A stretch of 5,394 bases of DNA from the NCBI GenBank assembly GCA_944363755.1, contig CALVVC010000072.1, positions 1-5,394 on the forward strand, written 5' to 3'. The notes below the pieces were generated by a model. That model was not told the origin of the DNA. It ran no database searches and saw only the letters and a list, made by a program, of their open reading frames with translations. Below are positions 5,055-5,394 of the stretch, in pieces. The stretch comes from an uncultured Bacilli bacterium. GTDB lineage: Bacteria; Bacillota_I; Bacilli_A; RF39; UBA660. How positions within the stretch are numbered: position 1 is the first letter of the stretch; each line of letters begins with the position of its first letter. A program made the translations under genes and the position numbers.

Positions 5055-5394
5055 TTCTAACACCTCCATCTATTCTAATAATAGAATCATTTATATAACT
5101 AGCTTTATCTGTTCCTAAGAAATAGGCAAGATTTGCAATTTCTTCAGGTTCTGCGAAACGACCTAGTAGTATTTTCTTAAGTTCTTCTTCTTTAAATTCA
5201 TTACTTATTTTTTTAGACATATCAGTATTAATCCAACCAGAGCATATAGTATTTACTCTAATATAAGGAGCGAAATAATTAGCAAGGTTATGAGTTAAAG
5301 AAATAACTCCTGCTTTAGAAGCATCATAATCAATTGATTCAGGATAAGTTGTATCAATACCATTTGTAGATGAAATATTAATAATAGTACCAGT
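5047..5394 (-). CDS. Short-chain dehydrogenase/reductase, FabG-like (5' end off window)
   Basis: The window holds the last 115 residues, open from the edge to a TGA. SDR enzymes reduce or oxidise carbonyl/alcohol groups with NAD(P)H. Visible landmarks, numbered from the edge, are the active-site Ser in IINISST (4-10) and the catalytic YDASK (Tyr23, Lys27). The [15 protein letters not shown] segment (45-59) stands where the usual APGxxxT loop follows the active site, and the C-terminal [24 protein letters not shown] (78-101) ends in RIDGG. In the segment after RVN the common Pro-Gly is Ser-Gly, a mild departure. The N-terminal cofactor-binding Rossmann half (GxxxGxG) is outside, so the substrate and whether this is the fatty-acid enzyme FabG cannot be decided. 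The 3' end overlaps the downstream PLP-enzyme gene by 8 nt, indicating a shared transcript. Confidence 0.92.
   Translation of the reverse strand, partial: TGTIINISSTNGIDTTYPESIDYDASKAGVISLTHNLANYFAPYIRVNTICSGWINTDMSKKISNEFKEEELKKILLGRFAEPEEIANLAYFLGTDKASYINDSIIRIDGGVRSV
5062..5067 (-). promoter_or_regulatory. Ribosome binding site that decides the start of the PLP-enzyme gene
   Basis: GGAGGT lies inside the codons following the ATG at 5069 and 7 nt before a GTG at 5054 in the same frame. Nothing like a ribosome site precedes the ATG. This favours the GTG start and a product five residues shorter. The site lies within the last codons of the overlapping SDR gene, at its Asp-Gly-Gly. Confidence 0.7.

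Overview
The window comes from a very AT-rich, spore-forming, Gram-positive bacterium of the Bacillota, most likely an uncultured gut-type member of the Bacilli (inference from base composition and gene content). TGA is used as a stop codon by at least two genes (the SDR gene and gerM), and no reading frame has an internal TGA. This argues for the standard bacterial code rather than the Mycoplasma code. Every recognisable gene lies on the minus strand, so transcription runs from high to low coordinates.

Region 1 (5394 to 3834) is housekeeping metabolism. It holds the C-terminal part of a FabG-like short-chain dehydrogenase. This overlaps a PLP-dependent enzyme of the methionine gamma-lyase/YnbB family, whose start is best placed at a GTG at 5054 behind a GGAGGT site.

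Region 2 (3839 to 1958) is a compact sporulation block: spoIIIAH, gerE, gerM. SpoIIIAH and GerM belong to the channel apparatus that joins mother cell and forespore, and GerE is the terminal mother-cell transcription factor. spoIIIAH stands here without the other spoIIIA genes. A sigma-E-like promoter overlaps the end of the PLP-enzyme gene. A sigma-K-like -10 and a perfect 13-bp palindrome lie before gerE. A strong intrinsic terminator overlaps the gerE stop codon, only 22 bp before gerM.

Region 3 (1961 to 1) is a surface-protein block. A good sigma-A promoter overlaps the gerM stop codon and drives a 182-residue exported protein. After that gene come a G9 tract (C9 on the plus strand), a bidirectional-looking terminator and a new promoter. 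These lead into a larger exported protein that runs off the window. The two proteins share a homologous N-terminal domain (signal/anchor followed by a beta-rich domain resembling SipW-cognate/TasA-like exported proteins). The larger one adds a domain with a WVWIPRY motif and a GIWVGKFE motif.

No tRNA, rRNA, CRISPR array, insertion sequence or riboswitch was seen. The longest gene-free stretch is the 255 bp between 1104 and 1358, described under its promoter, terminator and repeats.
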